Assembly: GCF_000090795.2 (NCBI RefSeq)
Contig: NW_003546403.1
Span: forward strand, 133,228 to 197,227
Reading direction: 5' to 3'
Length of the DNA stretch: 64,000 nt
From: Amphimedon queenslandica
Lineage: Eukaryota; Porifera; Demospongiae; Haplosclerida; Niphatidae
Under the pieces are notes generated by a model. It was not told the origin of the DNA, ran no database searches, and worked only from the letters and a program-made list of their open reading frames with translations. Shown here piece by piece: positions 63,833 through 64,000 of this stretch (position 1 is the stretch's first letter; each line of letters opens with the position of its first letter). A program made the position numbers and the translations under genes.

Positions 63833-64000
63833 CTTTAAAAGATGAAGTATGAACTGGTGATGTAGTAGCCTCTCCACTACTAGTAAGATTAAATTCTTTT
63901 GCTATTTCATCAGCTAGAGCTGGATCAGCTCCTCCACTATTACTTTTAATAGAGTTACACAGCATTCTTAATGTAGGGACACCATGACTCTTATGGTCAT
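63833..64000 (-). CDS. Partial coding exon of an unidentified gene
   Basis: The minus strand is open from the right edge to a donor (TTTAAAG|GTAAAT) at 63833/63832. It codes DHKSHGVPTLRMLCNSI then SNSGGADPALADEIAKEFNL and a Ser/Thr-rich end. Composition looks like protein and the donor is good. I do not recognise the family. It runs opposite to the unfinished GH3 gene, so it is either nested in a GH3 intron or marks the GH3 gene as broken. Confidence 0.45.

Overview
This is nuclear DNA from an early-branching animal. Genes are split into many short exons by short GT-AG introns (often 40-120 nt) and lie only a few hundred bases apart on both strands. The window holds animal-specific families: ARID2, MYLIP/IDOL, USP6NL/RN-tre, Death-domain, SAM and MANSC proteins. 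Compact genes, AT-rich introns, Death-fold proteins and dense palindromic ACATGTAC tracts suggest a demosponge, most likely Amphimedon queenslandica. The species call is inference, not proof.

Layout. (1) 2-3338 (+): the 3' part of a proline/acid-rich protein ending in a SAM domain, perhaps Shank-like. (2) 3658-9017 (+): a 24-exon gene coding Death, CARD-like, unknown domain, coiled coil and 11 ankyrin repeats. (3) 9747-9924: a duplicated, internally deleted copy of the SAM exon. (4) 10237-16785 (+): a paralogue of the front half of gene 2, spliced instead to the C-terminal ubiquitin-like half of USP47. (5) 17062-20500 (-): arylsulfatase A-like enzyme. (6) 20981-24336 (-): MYLIP/IDOL-like FERM-RING ubiquitin ligase. 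(7) 24605-33932 (-): MINPP1-like histidine phosphatase. (8) 34216-37799 (+): PH-domain adaptor rich in tyrosine motifs. (9) 38075-38982 (+): cysteine-rich secreted protein. (10) 39642-43183 (-): USP6NL-like TBC Rab GAP. (11) 45477-48585 (-): proteasome subunit alpha-1. (12) 48806-50275 (+): MANSC type I membrane protein. (13) 50531-59835 (-): ARID2-like PBAF subunit. (14) 60155-62846 (+): N-terminal part of a GH3 beta-xylosidase/glucosidase, still open where the window ends. (15) An unidentified partial minus-strand exon at the right edge.

The most unusual region is 3.1-16.8 kb. A segment carrying the SAM exon and the whole Death/CARD-like/coiled-coil front end occurs twice, about 6.6 kb apart. 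The two copies are joined at the same intron to different back ends: ankyrin repeats in copy 1, USP47 ubiquitin-like domains in copy 2. A short stretch of homology past the junction suggests the Ubl version came first. The copies also record splice-site turnover: a moved donor, a GT-to-GC donor, a lost exon, and a MITE in one copy only.

Three gene pairs are head-to-head with 220-320 bp between start codons (MINPP1/PH adaptor, PSMA1/MANSC, ARID2/GH3) and probably share promoters. The ARID2/GH3 gap holds strong NRF-1-, YY1- and E-box-like sites. Introns carry a TA-flanked MITE family (three copies), a 723-bp inverted-repeat element with a 7-bp target duplication, a hAT-like MITE, and a dispersed ~178-bp repeat that forms two five-unit arrays. 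All exon models were built by hand from splice signals and reading phase. Product calls rest on remembered family sequence, not on a search.
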